Below are positions 62,120 to 64,000 of a stretch of DNA of 64,000 nucleotides, one piece after another (positions within the stretch are counted from its first letter, which is position 1; every line of letters begins with the position of its first letter). A program made the position numbers and the translations under genes. The notes beneath the pieces are model-generated. The model was not told the DNA's origin. It ran no database searches and saw only the letters and a list, made by a program, of their open reading frames with translations. The stretch comes from UMGS1649 sp045534225 (lineage in GTDB: Bacteria > Bacillota > Clostridia > TANB77 > CAG-465): contig JAZSJJ010000007.1 in assembly GCA_045534225.1 (NCBI GenBank), positions 72,472-136,471 of the forward strand. Direction: 5' to 3'.

Positions 62120-62902
62120 ATGAGAACGATAAAAGTAGAAATAAATGGAGTAAATACAAAGGAGTTGCCTGTTTTATCGGCAAAGGAACAAAATGAAATG
62201 CTGGTTAAAATAAAAGAAGGGCAAACAGAACTAAAAGAAAAGTTTATAAATGCTAATCTCCGCCTGGTGTTAAGTATGGTGAATAAGTTTAACTACAGGT
62301 GTGAAAATGTAGATGATGTGTTTCAAGTCGGCGTGGTGGGATTAATAAAAGCAATAGATAATTTTGATATAACACAAAATGTACAATTTTCTACATACGC
62401 TGTTCCTATGATAATAGGAGAAATAAAAAGATACTTAAGAGACAGTAGCTCTATGAGGATAAGTAGGTCTATTAGAGATTTATCATATAGAATATCTAAA
62501 GAAAAAGAGAAATATATAAGTGAACATAATGAAGAACCAACAATAGAATACCTTACAGAAACAATTGGAGCGGAAAAAGAAGATGTAATTCTTGCGTTAG
62601 ATAGCATGGTTACACCTATGTCGCTATATGATGCTGTATATAATGATGGTGGAGATGTAATATACGTATTGGATCAATTAAAGAGTGAAAAGAATGAAGC
62701 GGAAAGTTTAACAGATAAGTTAGCAGTAATACAAGCTTTAGAAAGGCTATCTGAAAAAGAAAGAAATATAATAAAAAGAAGATTTTTTGATAATAAAACG
62801 CAAGTAGAATTAGCAGAAGAGATAGGAGTATCGCAAGCTCAGATATCCAGAATAGAAAAGACTGCATTAGAAAGAATGAAAAGAAGAATGCTAAAAGAGT
62901 GA
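62120..62902 (+). CDS. sigG: sporulation sigma factor SigG
   Basis: 260 residues: MRTIKVEINGVNTKELPVLS (typical SigG N-terminus), region 2 with NLRLVLSMVNKFNYRCENVD and region 4 (KTQVELAEEIGVSQAQISRI). Late forespore sigma factor. GGGAGG precedes the ATG. It lies 63 nt after sigE, as in Bacillus. The stop is in a terminator hairpin. Confidence 0.95.
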   Translation: MRTIKVEINGVNTKELPVLSAKEQNEMLVKIKEGQTELKEKFINANLRLVLSMVNKFNYRCENVDDVFQVGVVGLIKAIDNFDITQNVQFSTYAVPMIIGEIKRYLRDSSSMRISRSIRDLSYRISKEKEKYISEHNEEPTIEYLTETIGAEKEDVILALDSMVTPMSLYDAVYNDGGDVIYVLDQLKSEKNEAESLTDKLAVIQALERLSEKERNIIKRRFFDNKTQVELAEEIGVSQAQISRIEKTALERMKRRMLKE

Positions 62903-62920
62903 TATTTTTTCACTCTTTTT
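62893..62920 (+). terminator. terminator overlapping the sigG stop
   Basis: AAAAGAGTGA/TCACTCTTTT stem, 7-nt loop, T-run. Confidence 0.85.
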
Positions 62921-62946
62921 ATTATATATATTAGTAGGTGATTAAT

Positions 62947-63474
62947 ATGTATAAGATTTATTTAAGTCCATCAACTCAAGATAAGAGTTTAGGGGTAGGC
63001 GAATATGGAACTGAAGAATATAGAATGAATATGATAGCAGATGTGGTAGAAAAGGTCCTAGCAGGAACAGGAAATTTTGTTGTTTATCGAAATAGAAGAG
63101 GAATGAAAAGAGAAGATATAATAAAAGAAAGCAATGCGTTAAATGTAGATATACATATAGCAATACATAGTAACTATGGTGGAACTAATGGACCGGAATG
63201 CTTTCCGAAAGTAAATTGTGAGCGCTCTAATGGGATAGCAAAACAGATATATAGAGGATTGAAGGGCATTTACTATAATTTAGAAACAGATAATGGAATT
63301 ACATATAATAATAATATAATAGAAACGATGAATGTAAATAGTCCTGCTGTACTTGTAGAAGTTGGTTATCACGACAACATAGAAGATGCAGAATGGATAA
63401 TAAGAAATATATATAAAATAGGAGAAGTTATTGCAATTGGAATAATTGAAGGTATGAAACTTAAAATTTGTTAG
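62947..63474 (+). CDS. N-acetylmuramoyl-L-alanine amidase (Amidase_3-like)
   Basis: 175 residues. KIYLSPSTQDKSLGVGEYGT, with the second ligand in TEEYR, AIHSNYGG and VEVGYHDN (catalytic Glu) match a short amidase_3 branch in which the first zinc histidine of the usual GHGG is replaced within LSPSTQ. No signal peptide or wall-binding domain. The ATG at 62947 has AGGTGA 5 nt upstream. Being right behind sigG it may act in the forespore or spore cortex. Confidence 0.72.
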   Translation: MYKIYLSPSTQDKSLGVGEYGTEEYRMNMIADVVEKVLAGTGNFVVYRNRRGMKREDIIKESNALNVDIHIAIHSNYGGTNGPECFPKVNCERSNGIAKQIYRGLKGIYYNLETDNGITYNNNIIETMNVNSPAVLVEVGYHDNIEDAEWIIRNIYKIGEVIAIGIIEGMKLKIC

Positions 63475-63482
63475 GGGGAAGT

Positions 63483-63713
63483 ATGGCAAGAGGAATAGAT
63501 TTTAGACAAAAGGAAGTAGTAAATGTAAGAGATGGAAAGATACTTGGCTTTGTTATAGATGTAGATGCTGAGTTAACGAATGGGGCTATAAAAAGTATAG
63601 TTGTAGCAGGGGTAGGTAAGTTAATAAAAAGTCTTGGAGGTAAAAATAATATAACTATTCCTTGGAATAATGTAAAATTAATTGGTGAAGATGTAATTTT
63701 AGTAGAAATTTAA
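63483..63713 (+). CDS. ylmC: YlmC/YmxH family sporulation protein (PRC barrel)
   Basis: 76 residues: RQKEVVNVRDGKILGFVIDV, then the GAIKSIVVAG core and TIPWNNVKLIGEDVILVEI, the PRC-barrel of the YlmC/YmxH family. Function unknown; common near sporulation sigma genes. GGGGGAAGT precedes the ATG at 63483; the longer frame starts inside the amidase gene. Confidence 0.85.
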   Translation: MARGIDFRQKEVVNVRDGKILGFVIDVDAELTNGAIKSIVVAGVGKLIKSLGGKNNITIPWNNVKLIGEDVILVEI

Positions 63714-63795
63714 GAAAAAATATGTGCCCCGAAAACCAGTAATATCAAGGGTTTCAAAAAAACTTAAATTTTTTTAATTTTTTTCAAAATTATTG

Positions 63796-63824
63796 TTGAC
63801 AATATGATTGCCCTGTGCTAAAAT
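63796..63824 (+). promoter_or_regulatory. rRNA operon promoter
   Basis: TTGACA (63796-63801), 17 bp, TAAAAT (63819-63824), then a ~160-nt leader with several short inverted repeats. The 63714-63795 stretch holds only AT-rich sequence. Confidence 0.85.
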
Positions 63825-63983
63825 ATATCTACGATGTCGCGGTAACAACGCGATATTTTAAAGCACATTGAAAAATAAAGAGTAAAACAAGCCAAGTAAA
63901 GATGGGGTTATGGAAAACATAACAACCACGTTAATTTTATTAAAACAAAGTAATTAAGAGATAGCTAACGTTATCTTGAGAGA

Positions 63984-64000
63984 ATTTAAGACAAGAGTTT
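63984..64000 (+). rRNA. 16S rRNA, first bases only
   Basis: The window ends in AAGACAAGAGTTT, which fits the start of 16S rRNA (AGAGTTTGATCCTGG continues outside). The strong promoter and leader upstream support this; the exact 5' end is approximate. Confidence 0.6.

Noticed and set aside
1..64000. CRISPR array, insertion sequence or prophage
   Set aside because: No regularly spaced repeats, transposase, integrase or phage structural genes were seen.

Overview
The window is 64 kb of a low-GC, Gram-positive, endospore-forming genome. It is most likely an anaerobic member of class Clostridia; I cannot name the species. The evidence is the AT-rich codon use (TTA, AGA and ATA preferred), SigA-type promoters with 17-bp spacers, strong AGGAGG-type ribosome sites, and sporulation genes (spoIIGA, sigE, sigG, spoIVFA/spoIVFB, a Spo0E-like gene, ylmC). 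There is no outer-membrane machinery. The window is centred on the chromosome origin. The classical block rpmH-rnpA-yidD-yidC-jag-mnmE-mnmG-rsmG ... parA-parB lies to the left on the minus strand. A bipartite oriC flanks dnaA at 44.0-46.2 kb. To the right, on the plus strand, lie dnaA-dnaN-recF-gyrB, then translation genes, sporulation and division genes, and the start of an rRNA operon at the edge.

Left to right: rpoC (cut by the window edge) and rpoB on the minus strand, behind a long leader with a terminator-like hairpin (0-6.4 kb). Next come a phosphatase, a membrane protein, two back-to-back tRNA-Arg genes and an ATP-grasp enzyme (6.6-9.2 kb). From 9.3 to 18.0 kb a minus-strand operon encodes a VirB4-type ATPase in two pieces, a CpaE/TadZ-like ATPase, a CpaF/TadA-like ATPase, one TadB/TadC-like membrane protein and several unknown proteins, ending in a YlbF-family protein, a transglutaminase-like protein and tadA. 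This looks like a cut-down hybrid of Tad and type IV secretion machines with no pilin or prepilin peptidase in view, and is the best candidate for an undescribed system. Divergent from it are three small unknown genes and a Spo0E-like gene. Then comes a strongly punctuated 0.45-kb non-coding RNA gene (19.2-19.7 kb) of a family I do not recognise.

From 19.8 to 36.9 kb: an M16 peptidase pair, yqeY, a TagO/WecA-like enzyme, a lipid II flippase candidate, murT-gatD (GatD appears to lack both catalytic residues), a PHP phosphoesterase, a LysR regulator divergent from a three-gene island (nitrilase-like, stand-alone CoaB, WG-repeat) with a different codon style, two tRNA-Ser genes, and parAB. From 37 to 44 kb lies the rsmG-to-rpmH block, with parS-like palindromes inside genes.

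Right of oriC: dnaN, recF, two tiny cysteine-rich membrane proteins, gyrB, uppS, two unknown genes, the attenuated infC-rpmI-rplT operon (infC starting at AUU), efp, miaB, spoIVFA-spoIVFB, ftsA-ftsZ, spoIIGA-sigE, sigG, an amidase, ylmC and the rRNA promoter. Nearly every gene is co-oriented with replication away from 44-46 kb. The exceptions are the plus-strand genes on the left arm, which are mostly accessory or envelope genes.
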